From NCBI RefSeq assembly GCF_003001695.1, contig NZ_PVYX01000001.1, positions 1,798,001 to 1,862,000 of the forward strand: a stretch of 64,000 bases of DNA, read 5' to 3'. Source of the stretch: Flagellimonas meridianipacifica (GTDB lineage: Bacteria; Bacteroidota; Bacteroidia; Flavobacteriales; Flavobacteriaceae). Made by a program: the position numbers and the translations under genes. Shown in pieces: positions 44,133 through 54,156 of the stretch; position 1 is the first letter of the stretch, and each line of letters opens with the position of its first letter. The notes below the pieces were generated by a model. It was given only the letters and a program-made list of their open reading frames with translations. It made no database searches and was not told where the DNA came from.

Positions 44133-45965
44133 ATGTCTGTAACAGCACATGCACCAGCCCACGTAGATGATCATGCACATGATGACCACGGTCATCACCA
44201 TAAAGAGACTTTTGTAACCAAATATATATTTAGCCAAGATCATAAGATGATTGCAAAGCAATATCTTATTACAGGTCTTATCATGGGCTTTATAGGGATT
44301 GCTATGTCTCTTTTGTTTAGAATGCAGTTGGCTTGGCCCGGTGAATCTTTTCCAATTTTTGAGGCCTTGCTTGGAAAATGGGCTCCAGATGGCGTAATGG
44401 ATGCGGACATTTATTTGGCATTGGTTACCATTCATGGTACCATAATGGTGTTCTTCGTATTAACCGCAGGTTTAAGTGGTACATTTAGTAACCTTTTGAT
44501 TCCGTTGCAAATTGGAGCAAGGGATATGGCCTCAGGCTTTTTGAACATGCTTTCATACTGGATGTTCTTCATTTCTTCAGTGATTATGGTAATTTCCTTA
44601 TTTGTGGAAGCAGGACCAGCAGCAGCAGGATGGACCATTTATCCACCCTTGAGCGCATTGCCAATGGCCCAGCCAGGTTCTGGAGCGGGGATGACGCTTT
44701 GGTTAGTCTCTATGGCCATCTTTATAGCATCGTCTTTATTGGGATCATTGAACTATATCGTAACAGTGCTCAATCTTAGAACAAAAGGAATGTCGATGAC
44801 GCGTTTACCATTGACAATCTGGGCATTTTTCGTTACTGCCATTATCGGTGTGATTTCTTTCCCAGTATTGTTGTCTGCAGCCTTGTTGCTTATCATGGAT
44901 AGAAGCTTCGGTACATCCTTCTTTTTATCCGATATTTTCATACAAGGAGAGGTATTGCACTACCAAGGAGGTTCACCTGTTTTATATGAACATTTGTTCT
45001 GGTTCTTAGGTCACCCTGAAGTATACATCGTATTGTTGCCTGCACTTGGAATCACTTCGGAAGTGATGTCTACCAACGCTAGAAAACCTATTTTCGGATA
45101 TCGTGCTATGGTGGCATCTATATTGGCAATTGCATTCCTTTCTACCATTGTATGGGGACACCACATGTTCATCTCAGGGATGAATCCTTTCTTGGGATCG
45201 GTGTTCACCTTTACTACGTTGTTGATTGCAATTCCTTCGGCAGTAAAAGCATTTAACTATATAACCACCTTATGGAAAGGGAATCTGCAATTGAATCCGG
45301 CTATGCTGTTCTCAATTGGTTTGGTTTCCACGTTCATAACAGGAGGTCTTACCGGAATAATTCTGGGGGACAGTACTTTAGATATAAACGTTCACGATAC
45401 CTATTTTGTAGTAGCTCACTTCCACTTGGTAATGGGTATATCGGCGCTTTATGGATTATTTGCTGGAGTCTACCATTGGTTCCCAAAGATGTTCCAAGGC
45501 CGTATGATGAACAAGAACCTGGGATATGTACATTTCTGGATAACCGCAATCTGTGCCTATGGGGTGTTCTTCCCAATGCACTTTGTCGGAATGGCAGGGG
45601 TGCCTCGTAGATATTATCAAAACACAGCTTTCCCAATGTTTGATGAATTGACCAACGTGCAAGTGCTAATGACCGTTTTTGCTATCATCGCGGGTCTAGC
45701 TCAGTTGGTCTTTGTATACAACTTTGTAAGAAGCATATTCTATGGAAAAAGAGGGCCTCAAAACCCTTGGGGGTCCAATACATTGGAATGGACTGCACCT
45801 CAAAAGCACATTCATGGAAACTGGCCTGGAGCAATACCTCATGTACACCGTTGGGCTTACGATTACAGTAAGACCTATGAAAACGGAGAGTACATAATTC
45901 CTGGACAGGATTTTGTGCCTCAGGATACGCCTCTTCAAGAAAATGAAGAAGAATTGAACCATTAA
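44133..45965 (+). CDS. coxA: Cytochrome c oxidase subunit I
   Basis: A 610-residue haem-copper oxidase subunit. Key residues are seen: low-spin haem His in LVTIHGTIM; CuB His and its cross-linked Tyr in FLGHPEVYIVLLP, whose Glu marks an A-type proton channel; the His pair in VWGHHMF; and the haem ligands in HDTYFVVAHFHLVMG. The N terminus is His-rich (APAHVDDHAHDDHGHHH). It reduces oxygen to water and pumps protons. Subunits III and IV are not in this operon, which ends at the terminator after this gene. Confidence 0.97.
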   Translation: MSVTAHAPAHVDDHAHDDHGHHHKETFVTKYIFSQDHKMIAKQYLITGLIMGFIGIAMSLLFRMQLAWPGESFPIFEALLGKWAPDGVMDADIYLALVTIHGTIMVFFVLTAGLSGTFSNLLIPLQIGARDMASGFLNMLSYWMFFISSVIMVISLFVEAGPAAAGWTIYPPLSALPMAQPGSGAGMTLWLVSMAIFIASSLLGSLNYIVTVLNLRTKGMSMTRLPLTIWAFFVTAIIGVISFPVLLSAALLLIMDRSFGTSFFLSDIFIQGEVLHYQGGSPVLYEHLFWFLGHPEVYIVLLPALGITSEVMSTNARKPIFGYRAMVASILAIAFLSTIVWGHHMFISGMNPFLGSVFTFTTLLIAIPSAVKAFNYITTLWKGNLQLNPAMLFSIGLVSTFITGGLTGIILGDSTLDINVHDTYFVVAHFHLVMGISALYGLFAGVYHWFPKMFQGRMMNKNLGYVHFWITAICAYGVFFPMHFVGMAGVPRRYYQNTAFPMFDELTNVQVLMTVFAIIAGLAQLVFVYNFVRSIFYGKRGPQNPWGSNTLEWTAPQKHIHGNWPGAIPHVHRWAYDYSKTYENGEYIIPGQDFVPQDTPLQENEEELNH

Positions 45966-45987
45966 GTTCAATACCATAACAGTTTAC

Positions 45988-46016
45988 AAAACCCATCCCT
46001 AAGGATGGGTTTTTTG
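45988..46016 (+). terminator. Terminator of the act/cox operon
   Basis: AAAACCCATCC and GGATGGGTTTT pair perfectly around CTAA, followed by TT and a further T-rich stretch. Confidence 0.85.
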
Positions 46017-46088
46017 TTTTAGCACTTTGGTATAGCTATTGTTGCATCAAATTATAATACCTTTAAGTGCCTATCAAAACGAACACCT

Positions 46089-46913
46089 ATGAAGAAAGTA
46101 TTTCTTTGCAGCTTGATATTGATTCCAATGTTGGTCATGTCTCAACGTAAACCAAAAATCAAAGGGAGTAGAATTGTGACAGAGGTGAATGAAGAATTAC
46201 CTCCTTTCAATGCAATACAACTTAATGACAATTTGGATATTGTTCTTAAAAAGTCCTTTGGGCCAGGATATGAAATTATTGCGGATGATAACTTGATTGA
46301 TATTTTAAAGTTTAAGGTGGAAGATAATACCTTGGTCATTACTTCGTTTTATACGGTCTCTTCCAAAAAACAATTCGATATAACGGTGAACTATACAGAC
46401 CTTAAAGCAATTACGGCGAAAGAAGGGAGTATTGTGTCCAAAGAAATGATAAACAGTGATGAGCTTTTTGTTGACGGTTTTGCCAATACAAAGCTTACTT
46501 TGCAAGCTAGTGCGTCAGTAATGGACATTAACTTGGAGGATACTAGTAAATCCGAATTTAACTTAGATGTGGATTCCCTAAATGTGACCATGAACAAAAG
46601 GGCTGAAACCTATATTTATGCGGTTACTGATGCAAGCATGGTGAACTTGGAAGAAAATGCCTCGTTTACTTTTGAAGGAACTGCAGACAGAATGCAACTG
46701 GAAGTTATTGGGAATGCCAAGTATAAAGGGGAGCGAATGGAAGCAGGTTCGGTAAAGGCCAACCTGGAGGGTGCCGCCAATGTCAGAGTCAATTCCTATC
46801 GGGATTTGGAACTATCCTCAAAAGGAAACGCCAAAACACAGCTTTATGGAAATCCAAAAATCACAATTCTTGAGTTTTTGGATACCTCTCAATTGATTAA
46901 GAAAACGGAATGA
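46089..46913 (+). CDS. Secreted DUF2807 (GIN-domain) protein
   Basis: A 274-residue protein with a signal peptide (MKKVFLCSLILIPMLVMSQ) and the repetitive beta-helical DUF2807 domain through most of its length. Typical stretches are FNAIQLNDNLDIVLKKS, VNYTDLKAITAKEGS, and repeated short strands ending in Asn/Gly turns. The family is described as a putative adhesin head; its function is not established. It is separated from coxA by a strong terminator, so it is its own unit. It is convergent with the acyl-CoA oxidase gene, with only 4 bp between stops. Confidence 0.85.
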   Translation: MKKVFLCSLILIPMLVMSQRKPKIKGSRIVTEVNEELPPFNAIQLNDNLDIVLKKSFGPGYEIIADDNLIDILKFKVEDNTLVITSFYTVSSKKQFDITVNYTDLKAITAKEGSIVSKEMINSDELFVDGFANTKLTLQASASVMDINLEDTSKSEFNLDVDSLNVTMNKRAETYIYAVTDASMVNLEENASFTFEGTADRMQLEVIGNAKYKGERMEAGSVKANLEGAANVRVNSYRDLELSSKGNAKTQLYGNPKITILEFLDTSQLIKKTE

Positions 46914-46917
46914 ACAT

Positions 46918-49182
46918 TTACTGGGCTATGGGAGCGCTCATGCAATGTTTAGGTATTCCAAAACCATCCACCAACACTTCAATATGAGGCCTTAGTTCAG
47001 TACAAAGACGTTCAACTCGCTGTCTGATTGCTTTGGACTTAGTACTTCCAATATAACCTTGCTCCAAATACCATCGCGCTTCGCTATTGATTTCGTCAAG
47101 AGCATATAACGTTCCCAATTTTTCAAGAAGAGATTTATACTCCTCATCCTGAATCGACTCACAAAAATTGGAATACGTATTATATGCCAACTCTACACTG
47201 TAAGCTTTCCCAAGTGCAATCAAATGGGTTTGCACCTTTAGAAAAGCTTGATATGCCGGAATTCCTTTTTTAATGTAATTACGTATCCGCATTGCTAGAG
47301 TGTAGGTCAATCTTCGAGTTCTGTACTGAAAAGCATGCTTATGGAATTTAGGATTGTAGAGGTGGTCTGCGTCCACTTTATTGGCATATACTGGATTCAA
47401 AGTATTCCATCGGTCTGATAGTTGGGTGCGAAGCAGTTTAAGGACCGAAGCAAAACCAGCGCTGTTGAATTCGGCCTTAAAATCGGATAGGACCCCTTTT
47501 GCCGCCAGCTGCAACAATACCGTGTTGTCGCCCTCGAAAGTAGTAAAGATGTCCACATCGCCTTTGGAATCACCAATTAGGTTTTCCAACAAATACCCCT
47601 TTCCGCCACAAGCTTCCCTGCATTCTTGAATAGTAGAGTTACCGAACCAGGTAATGATTGATTTTAAACCTGCCACCTGAGTTTCGATTTCCCTCTTATC
47701 CGTTTGTGATTCGTCACTATAGGATTGCATCATCTCTTCTAAAGTGACATGATATACATAGGCGCTTGCAATGGCAGGGGTCAAGCGTACCTGATGTGTT
47801 GGATAATCCATTATCAAGTCCTCTTGAATTTTGACATTGTCATTGAATTGCCGTCGATTCAGGGCATGTTTTACAGCAATGGCCAAAGCCATTTTAGCCC
47901 CTCCCAGCGCACCACGCGCCACACAGATTCTACCACCTACCAAAGTGCCCAACATAGTGAAAAAACGTTTGTTCGGATTTTTAATGGGGGAAGAGTATTC
48001 ACCTTTATCGGTTATACTGCCGTACTTGTCCAAGAGGTTTGCTCTGGGTACTCGCACTTGATTGAACCATATTTTTCCATTATCAACACCATTCAGTCCT
48101 ATTTTGTATCCATTGTCTTCAATAGTTATTCCATCAAAAACTTCATGCTTTTCATTTCTAAGGGGAACAAGAATAGCATGAACCCCTTCATTTTTTCCAT
48201 CAACAATTAACTGGGCAAAAACGGTTGCTATTTTGGAATGCAAAGCATTTCCAATGTATTCTTTGTTATCATTTTTTCCGGGGGTGTGAATTACGATTTC
48301 ATCCGTTTCTCTATCATATGTGGCGGTGGTTCGTATACCGCGTACATTGGAACCATGGCCGGTTTCCGTCATAGCGAAACAACCTAACAATTCAGCAGTT
48401 CCTGCATCCTCTAAATAAAGGTCGTGATGGCGTTTGGTTCCGAGCTTTTGGATGCTACCACCAAAAAGTCCAAATTGAACCCCAAACTTTACGGCTAAAC
48501 TCCCATCAACAAACATCAAATGTTCAAAAATAGCTCCATAGGCAGGCATATTCCCTTTACCTCCATATTCTGAAGGATAAGCATAAGCTCCGTAACCATG
48601 CTTACCCAACAAGCTAACCTGTTTCAGCACCCTATTGCGGTAATCCTCCTTATTGCGTAAAACTTGTCCATTGAAAACGTCTTGATTCAAGAAATCCCGA
48701 AAACTATCCACAGAAGCCGTATGTTGGCCTTTTAATAGGGCATCCAAAACACGGGCGTCATATTGTTTCGAAGTTTTCTCATGTACAACTTCTACATCAA
48801 ACAAATGATTATAATGATTGGGTTGAATACCAAGGTTGAGTTCAATGTTTTTTAAATAATCATTGAATTCACATTCACCACAATACGTATTTCCCAGCCT
48901 TTGACTCAAAGAAGTAAGTGGATAGGTGTCACTTTCAATAAGCTTAATTTTGGAATTGGAAATGGTTTGCTTCCAGTTTTTGAATTCATCTTCAGGAGGT
49001 GGATTATTCCGGTCCAACCATTCCAATAACTGTTCTTTCTCGTTTTCAGAGAGGTGGGTGTCATCGTTAATCGTTTTTTGAATTACCGAGATTTCGGAAG
49101 CAGAAAGCAAATCGTCCGACCAAATGACATAAAAGAATGGGATATACTGTAAAATTCCTGGAGAGTAATCTACTACTATCAT
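46918..49182 (-). CDS. Acyl-CoA oxidase/dehydrogenase-like flavoprotein
   Basis: A 754-residue protein, about 100 residues longer than peroxisomal acyl-CoA oxidases because of an N-terminal extension. The core matches that family: the YPSEYGGKGNMPAYGAIFEH region, flavin/substrate segment CFAMTETGHGSNVRGIRTTA, LLDKYG, and the catalytic-glutamate area TTFEGDNTVLLQLAAKG. The C-terminal helical oxidase domain is present. It would oxidise acyl-CoA at the alpha-beta bond; oxidase versus dehydrogenase activity cannot be told from sequence. It is divergent from ruvB. Confidence 0.85.
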   Translation of the reverse strand: MIVVDYSPGILQYIPFFYVIWSDDLLSASEISVIQKTINDDTHLSENEKEQLLEWLDRNNPPPEDEFKNWKQTISNSKIKLIESDTYPLTSLSQRLGNTYCGECEFNDYLKNIELNLGIQPNHYNHLFDVEVVHEKTSKQYDARVLDALLKGQHTASVDSFRDFLNQDVFNGQVLRNKEDYRNRVLKQVSLLGKHGYGAYAYPSEYGGKGNMPAYGAIFEHLMFVDGSLAVKFGVQFGLFGGSIQKLGTKRHHDLYLEDAGTAELLGCFAMTETGHGSNVRGIRTTATYDRETDEIVIHTPGKNDNKEYIGNALHSKIATVFAQLIVDGKNEGVHAILVPLRNEKHEVFDGITIEDNGYKIGLNGVDNGKIWFNQVRVPRANLLDKYGSITDKGEYSSPIKNPNKRFFTMLGTLVGGRICVARGALGGAKMALAIAVKHALNRRQFNDNVKIQEDLIMDYPTHQVRLTPAIASAYVYHVTLEEMMQSYSDESQTDKREIETQVAGLKSIITWFGNSTIQECREACGGKGYLLENLIGDSKGDVDIFTTFEGDNTVLLQLAAKGVLSDFKAEFNSAGFASVLKLLRTQLSDRWNTLNPVYANKVDADHLYNPKFHKHAFQYRTRRLTYTLAMRIRNYIKKGIPAYQAFLKVQTHLIALGKAYSVELAYNTYSNFCESIQDEEYKSLLEKLGTLYALDEINSEARWYLEQGYIGSTKSKAIRQRVERLCTELRPHIEVLVDGFGIPKHCMSAPIAQ

Positions 49183-49316
49183 AAAGTTTAGAATGAAGCT
49201 GAACGTATCAGACTTTTGATGTATCTAAGTTAAGTCTTAGATTTTGAAAAAGGAATCAATTGTTGATGTGTTCTTAGATTTGCTCAAAACAGTTTTAGGC
49301 GCATTTCGTTTTCAAC

Positions 49317-49324
49317 TATATTTG
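49317..49324 (+). promoter_or_regulatory. -7 box directly before ruvB
   Basis: TATATTTG matches the consensus and ends 7 bp before the ruvB ATG at 49332, so the mRNA would be leaderless or nearly so. Confidence 0.55.
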
Positions 49325-49331
49325 TTTGAAG

Positions 49332-50357
49332 ATGAATGAGAATTTAGACCCAACATCCGAAGGCTTTTCCCAAGAAGAACTTGATATTGAAAGAGCATTG
49401 CGCCCCATCACTTTTGATGATTTCACGGGACAAGAGCAGGTTTTGGAGAATTTGAAGGTTTTTGTACAAGCTGCCAACCTTAGAGGAGAAGCTTTGGACC
49501 ATACCTTGTTCCACGGTCCACCAGGACTGGGCAAAACTACCCTGGCCCACATTTTGGCCAATGAGTTGGGGGTTGGAATCAAGATTACTTCGGGCCCTGT
49601 GCTGGATAAACCCGGTGATTTGGCAGGTTTGCTTACCAATTTGGAAGAACGGGATGTCCTTTTTATTGATGAAATTCACAGATTGAGCCCCATTGTTGAA
49701 GAATATCTCTATTCTGCAATGGAGGACTATAAAATTGATATCATGATTGAGACAGGCCCCAATGCACGTACCGTTCAAATCAATTTAAGTCCTTTTACCT
49801 TGGTAGGCGCTACCACACGTTCTGGGTTGTTAACCGCCCCTATGCGTGCCCGTTTTGGGATTCAGAGTCGGTTACAATACTACAACACCGAGCTGCTATC
49901 AACAATAGTGGAACGTAGTGCGGATATTCTGAAGGTACCCATAACTAATGAGGCGGCGATAGAAATTGCAGGAAGAAGTCGAGGTACCCCCCGTATTTGT
50001 AATGCTCTGCTTCGTCGAGTTCGGGATTTTGCGCAGATTAAGGGAGACGGAAACATTGATTTGAATATTTCCAAATTTGGTTTGAAAGCACTGAACGTAG
50101 ACGCCCATGGATTGGATGAGATGGACAACAAGATTCTAAGCACCATCATTGATAAGTTTAAAGGTGGACCAGTTGGAATTACCACTTTGGCCACGGCAGT
50201 ATCAGAAAGTGCCGAAACTATTGAAGAGGTCTATGAACCCTTTTTAATTCAGCAAGGCTTTATTATGCGAACCCCTCGTGGTAGGGAAGTAACTGAATTG
50301 GCCTATAAACATCTGGGTCGAATAAAAGGAGGGACGCAAGAAGGACTGTTTGGATGA
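49332..50357 (+). CDS. ruvB: Holliday junction branch migration ATPase RuvB
   Basis: A 341-residue protein of standard length. The AAA+ motifs are [14 protein letters not shown] (Walker A), [11 protein letters not shown] (Walker B), GATTRSGLL (sensor 1) and [15 protein letters not shown] (sensor 2), with a C-terminal winged helix ([17 protein letters not shown]). It drives branch migration with RuvA, which is encoded at 56477 on the same strand. The start is the ATG at 49332; the in-frame TTG two codons earlier is unlikely. It overlaps the P450 gene by 4 bp (ATGA). Confidence 0.97.
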   Translation: MNENLDPTSEGFSQEELDIERALRPITFDDFTGQEQVLENLKVFVQAANLRGEALDHTLFHGPPGLGKTTLAHILANELGVGIKITSGPVLDKPGDLAGLLTNLEERDVLFIDEIHRLSPIVEEYLYSAMEDYKIDIMIETGPNARTVQINLSPFTLVGATTRSGLLTAPMRARFGIQSRLQYYNTELLSTIVERSADILKVPITNEAAIEIAGRSRGTPRICNALLRRVRDFAQIKGDGNIDLNISKFGLKALNVDAHGLDEMDNKILSTIIDKFKGGPVGITTLATAVSESAETIEEVYEPFLIQQGFIMRTPRGREVTELAYKHLGRIKGGTQEGLFG

Positions 50358-51679
50358 AAAAACTACCCCACGTTTCTGCGCTTAAAGTATTAAAGAACAG
50401 CAGGCAAATTCTTAAGAATCCACTTCCCTTTCATTATGAGAATTTTGAAAAACTAGGCGATACCTTCCGGATTTCAATTCCAGGAGAGGGGAAGGTAATT
50501 TTTTCAAGAGACCCGGAATGGGTAAAACAGGTGCTTCAAAAAAAACACCGGTCATATTCCAAATCCAAGCTTCAAACCAAAGATTTGGCAAAATACATTG
50601 GTTATGGTCTCCTAACTTCCGAAGGGGAACATTGGCGCACACACCGTAGAATGATTCAACCTGCCTTTCATCGTCAAAAGTTGAAAGGACTACTGAGCAT
50701 TATGCACAAAGCTATTGTGGATGAGTTGGAACGCATTGCGCCAAATACGGACGAAGATGTTTTTGACAAAATGGGTGATTTGGCTTTTCAAGTAGTGGCA
50801 AAATCCCTTTTTAGCAGCAACGATATCCGCGAATCCATGTCGGAGCTCAAATCCATTACGGAGGAGAACCAAAGGATGTTAATAAAGGAAATGCGAAGAC
50901 CCTATCTTAAGACATGGTTCGGATGGTCGGGTGAAATCAAGAAACATTTGGATGAAGCGAAGCGCGGTCGGGATTTGCTCAATGATTTGATTGAAGAAAG
51001 ATTAAAAGAAGAAGAGCGCAATAGTTTTGATTTATTGGACATGTTGTTGGAAGCTACCTATGAGGATGGAACAAAAATGTCGAGAAAACAATTGATAGAT
51101 GAAGTGCTGATACTCTTTACCGCGGGACACGAGACTACGGCAAACGCCCTATCTTTCCTCTTATATTTTTTGGCAAAAGATGAAAACCTTCAAGAGTCCC
51201 TGCACCAAGAAGTTACTTCGCATAAATCAGGTAAATTCTCTTTTGAGGACATGCCTAAGTTTCCTTTGGCGCAATCTTGTATTAAGGAAACCATGCGGAT
51301 TTACCCTCCTGCATACTTCATAGATCGAGTAGCAATCGAAGAAACCGAAATAGGCTCGTTCAATCTAAAGAAAGGAACATTGGTGTTGCTTTCTATTTAT
51401 GAATTGCATAGGCATAAATCCTTTTGGAAGGATGCCGAGCACTTCGTTGCTGACCGTTTTGTGGATTTGGATATGAAACAGGCCGCGGATTATTATTATC
51501 CATTTGGTGCAGGCCCAAGAATGTGCATCGGAAATGCCTTTGCCGACTACGAAATGCTGATGGTATTGATTGAAATTGTGAAGAAATATCATATTACAAC
51601 CAAGATGGACAAGGTAGAAATCAACCCTATGATTTCGCTTAAACCCAAAGAAGTAGTCTTGAATTTTAAACCAAGATAA
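50354..51679 (+). CDS. Cytochrome P450
   Basis: A 441-residue haem-thiolate monooxygenase with all core motifs: I-helix [10 protein letters not shown] (oxygen activation), K-helix ETMRIYPP (ExxR), and the haem loop [11 protein letters not shown] with the Cys ligand. There is no signal peptide or membrane anchor, so it is a soluble class needing separate ferredoxin partners, which are not seen nearby. The closest shape is CYP102/CYP4-like fatty-acid hydroxylases, but the substrate is unknown. It is translationally coupled to ruvB (4-bp overlap) and followed at once by queG. Confidence 0.93.
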   Translation: MKKLPHVSALKVLKNSRQILKNPLPFHYENFEKLGDTFRISIPGEGKVIFSRDPEWVKQVLQKKHRSYSKSKLQTKDLAKYIGYGLLTSEGEHWRTHRRMIQPAFHRQKLKGLLSIMHKAIVDELERIAPNTDEDVFDKMGDLAFQVVAKSLFSSNDIRESMSELKSITEENQRMLIKEMRRPYLKTWFGWSGEIKKHLDEAKRGRDLLNDLIEERLKEEERNSFDLLDMLLEATYEDGTKMSRKQLIDEVLILFTAGHETTANALSFLLYFLAKDENLQESLHQEVTSHKSGKFSFEDMPKFPLAQSCIKETMRIYPPAYFIDRVAIEETEIGSFNLKKGTLVLLSIYELHRHKSFWKDAEHFVADRFVDLDMKQAADYYYPFGAGPRMCIGNAFADYEMLMVLIEIVKKYHITTKMDKVEINPMISLKPKEVVLNFKPR

Positions 51680-52597
51680 ATGTCAAAATCCCGTTATACA
51701 AAACTGATTAGGGACGAAGCGAAGCGTCTCGGTTTTTTGTCTTGTGGGATTTCCAAAGCTGAATTTTTGGAGGAGGAAGCCCCACGACTTGAAAAGTGGC
51801 TCAATGCTAACATGCATGGCGAAATGACCTATATGGAGAATCATTTTGATAAGCGTCTTGACCCTACCAAATTGGTTGAAGGCTCCAAATCGGTCATCTC
51901 GTTACTGTTGAATTACTTTCCATTGGAGGAACAAAATCCCAATTCCTACAAAATCTCAAAATATGCATATGGAACCGATTATCATTTTGTGATAAAGGAC
52001 AAGCTAAAGCAATTACTTCATTGTATCCATGAAGAAATCGGGGAAGTGAATGGAAGGGCTTTTGTTGATTCTGCTCCAGTAATGGACAAAGCATGGGCGG
52101 CTAAAAGTGGTTTGGGATGGATGGGTAAGCATAGCAACTTATTAACTCAGCAAGTAGGTTCTTTCTATTTTATAGCCGAATTAATTGTTGACCTGGAATT
52201 GGAATACGACCTTCCTGTAACGGACCATTGCGGAACGTGCACGGCCTGTATTGATGCTTGTCCTACGGAAGCCATTGTGGAACCTTATGTGGTGGATGGT
52301 AGCAAGTGCATATCCTATTTTACGATTGAACTGAAAAGCGAAATCCCGACCGAGTTTGAAGACAAATTTGAAGATTGGATGTTCGGGTGTGATGTGTGCC
52401 AAGACGTGTGCCCATGGAACCGTTTTTCAAAACCCCATAGTGAACCCCTGTTCAATCCAACTCCAGAGCTGCTTTTCTTCTCGAAAAAAGACTGGGAGGA
52501 AATTACCGAGGACGTTTTCAAAAAAATCTTTAAAAAGTCACCTGTGAAAAGAACAAAATTCTCTGGACTTAAAAGAAACATTGATTTTGTAAAATAG
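51680..52597 (+). CDS. queG: Epoxyqueuosine reductase QueG
   Basis: A 305-residue protein, slightly shorter than E. coli QueG. The N-terminal cobalamin-binding domain has the conserved [20 protein letters not shown] with catalytic Asp. The ferredoxin-like part has two [4Fe-4S] motifs: [16 protein letters not shown] and [11 protein letters not shown]. It reduces epoxyqueuosine to queuosine in tRNA (last step of synthesis) and needs cobalamin. The ATG follows the P450 stop codon with no gap, so ruvB, P450 and queG form one unit. Confidence 0.95.
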   Translation: MSKSRYTKLIRDEAKRLGFLSCGISKAEFLEEEAPRLEKWLNANMHGEMTYMENHFDKRLDPTKLVEGSKSVISLLLNYFPLEEQNPNSYKISKYAYGTDYHFVIKDKLKQLLHCIHEEIGEVNGRAFVDSAPVMDKAWAAKSGLGWMGKHSNLLTQQVGSFYFIAELIVDLELEYDLPVTDHCGTCTACIDACPTEAIVEPYVVDGSKCISYFTIELKSEIPTEFEDKFEDWMFGCDVCQDVCPWNRFSKPHSEPLFNPTPELLFFSKKDWEEITEDVFKKIFKKSPVKRTKFSGLKRNIDFVK

Positions 52598-52609
52598 GAT
52601 TTTCACAAA

Positions 52610-52632
52610 ATTCAAACGTTTTCGTTTGGAAT
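52610..52632 (+). promoter_or_regulatory. Palindromic operator candidate upstream of SLC45-type transporter
   Basis: CAAACG (52613-52618), TTTT, CGTTTG (52623-52628) is a perfect inverted repeat extended by ATT/AAT with one bulge. It is not followed by a T run, so it is more likely a binding site than a terminator. The form (AACG...CGTT) resembles LacI-family operators. It lies 112 bp before the transporter ATG. Confidence 0.4.
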
Positions 52633-52743
52633 AATTGAATTTTCACTAGGTACTTTTTAAAGAACACTCAAGAAAATGCTATATTGAAACAATGAAAGGG
52701 CCATATGCAAAGGGTCAAATACCACTAAACTAACTCAATACGA

Positions 52744-54057
52744 ATGAAAATAAATAAACCAAAATTGAGTTTCTGGCAAATCTGGAACATGAATGTCGGA
52801 TTCTTGGGGATACAATATAGTTTTGGATTACAGCAAAGTGCCATCAATCCAATTTTTCTTTTTTTAGGAGCTGCCGAAGAGATTTTGCCAATTTTGAATA
52901 TTGCCGGTCCCATTACCGGACTCATTGTCCAACCAATTATTGGTGCAGTTTCTGATAAAACCTGGTCACCACGTTGGGGAAGAAGAAAACCCTTTTTCTT
53001 GATTGGGGCCATTTTAGGTAGTTTATGTCTTTTTGCATTTCCATTAAGTCCTGCCCTTTGGTTTGCAGTTGGGTTACTTTGGATTTTGGATGTGGGTAAC
53101 AACATGGCCATGGAACCTTATCGCGCTTTTGTTGGAGACAAACTTCCAGACAGCCAGTTAAGTATTGGATACCAAATGCAAAGTCTTTTTGTGGGTGCGG
53201 GTATTCTTTTGGCCAATGCATCTATTTTTCTCTTTCAAGATTGGTTTGGGGGCGGAGAAGAAGTAGCTGGACAAATTCCGAAATGGTTGTACTATTCATT
53301 TTTTATCGGTTCGTTCTTATCTATAACCACTATTTTATGGTCTGTATTTAAGACTCCAGAGATACCTCCCAGTGATGAGGAATTAGCCGAAATCAACAGA
53401 CATAAAACTCTTCCCTTTATTGAACGGTTTAAGCTCCCTTTTATAGAAATAAAACATGCCGTAAAGGATATGCCCAAATTCATGTGGAAACTGTCTGCTG
53501 TATACCTTTTTCAATGGTATGCACTTTTTGTGTATTGGCAGTTTATCACACCTCTGTTTAGAACCACGATGGGATATGACACTTCACAAGCTGCGGCCCA
53601 AGCTGCCAAGATGAGCACAACCTATAACATTGTTACCGCGGTAGTAGCGTTAATATTGGTCCCATTAACCATTCGATTTGGAGGAAAAAAGATTTACGCG
53701 CTCAGCCTTTTTGGAACCGCCTTGGCCTTGTTTGCCATTCCAAACATTACAGACCCCGTATATGTCTTGTTTCCAATGGTATTGTTTGGTATTGGATGGG
53801 CAGCAATGATGGGGATTCCCTATAGTATGGTTTCCAAAATTGTTCCCCAAGAAAGAAGGGGAGTTTATATGGGTATTTTAAATATGATGATTGTGATTCC
53901 AATGGGAATTCAGACATTGACATTTGGACCTATATTCAAAAACATTTTAGGAGGAAACGCTGCAAATGCAATGCTCTTCGCAGGGACATGTTTTGTAATT
54001 GCATCCATATTGGCAATGCGCTTAAACGTAAAAAAGGAGAACTCCACTGAATCTTGA
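52744..54057 (+). CDS. MFS transporter, SLC45-type sugar porter
   Basis: A 437-residue protein with 12 membrane helices. The family signature GAVSDKTWSPRWGRRKPFFL (loop 2-3) and the GLLWILDVGNNMAMEPYRAF segment match SLC45-like transporters, which in Bacteroidota often carry maltose or sucrose beside polysaccharide-utilisation genes. Such neighbours are not seen here: it follows queG and precedes malic enzyme. A palindromic candidate operator lies upstream, which suggests sugar-responsive control; the regulator is not in the window. Confidence 0.85.
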   Translation: MKINKPKLSFWQIWNMNVGFLGIQYSFGLQQSAINPIFLFLGAAEEILPILNIAGPITGLIVQPIIGAVSDKTWSPRWGRRKPFFLIGAILGSLCLFAFPLSPALWFAVGLLWILDVGNNMAMEPYRAFVGDKLPDSQLSIGYQMQSLFVGAGILLANASIFLFQDWFGGGEEVAGQIPKWLYYSFFIGSFLSITTILWSVFKTPEIPPSDEELAEINRHKTLPFIERFKLPFIEIKHAVKDMPKFMWKLSAVYLFQWYALFVYWQFITPLFRTTMGYDTSQAAAQAAKMSTTYNIVTAVVALILVPLTIRFGGKKIYALSLFGTALALFAIPNITDPVYVLFPMVLFGIGWAAMMGIPYSMVSKIVPQERRGVYMGILNMMIVIPMGIQTLTFGPIFKNILGGNAANAMLFAGTCFVIASILAMRLNVKKENSTES

Positions 54058-54095
54058 TATAAACGTCTTTTAAAAATTTAACTGGAAACAAAAGA

Positions 54096-54127
54096 TAAGG
54101 GTATTCACTAGTTGGCGAATACCCTTA
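54096..54127 (+). promoter_or_regulatory. Perfect inverted repeat overlapping maeB promoter
   Basis: TAAGGGTATTC (54096-54106) and GAATACCCTTA (54117-54127) are perfect 11-bp arms around 10 bp. The right arm runs into the -7 box TACCTTTG at 54126-54133. It can be the transporter's terminator or an operator for malic enzyme; there is no long T run. Confidence 0.55.
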
Positions 54128-54133
54128 CCTTTG
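54126..54133 (+). promoter_or_regulatory. -7 box of malic enzyme gene
   Basis: TACCTTTG matches TAnnTTTG, 23 bp before the ATG at 54157. Confidence 0.55.
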
Positions 54134-54156
54134 CCCATTATTTCAGAACTATCTAT

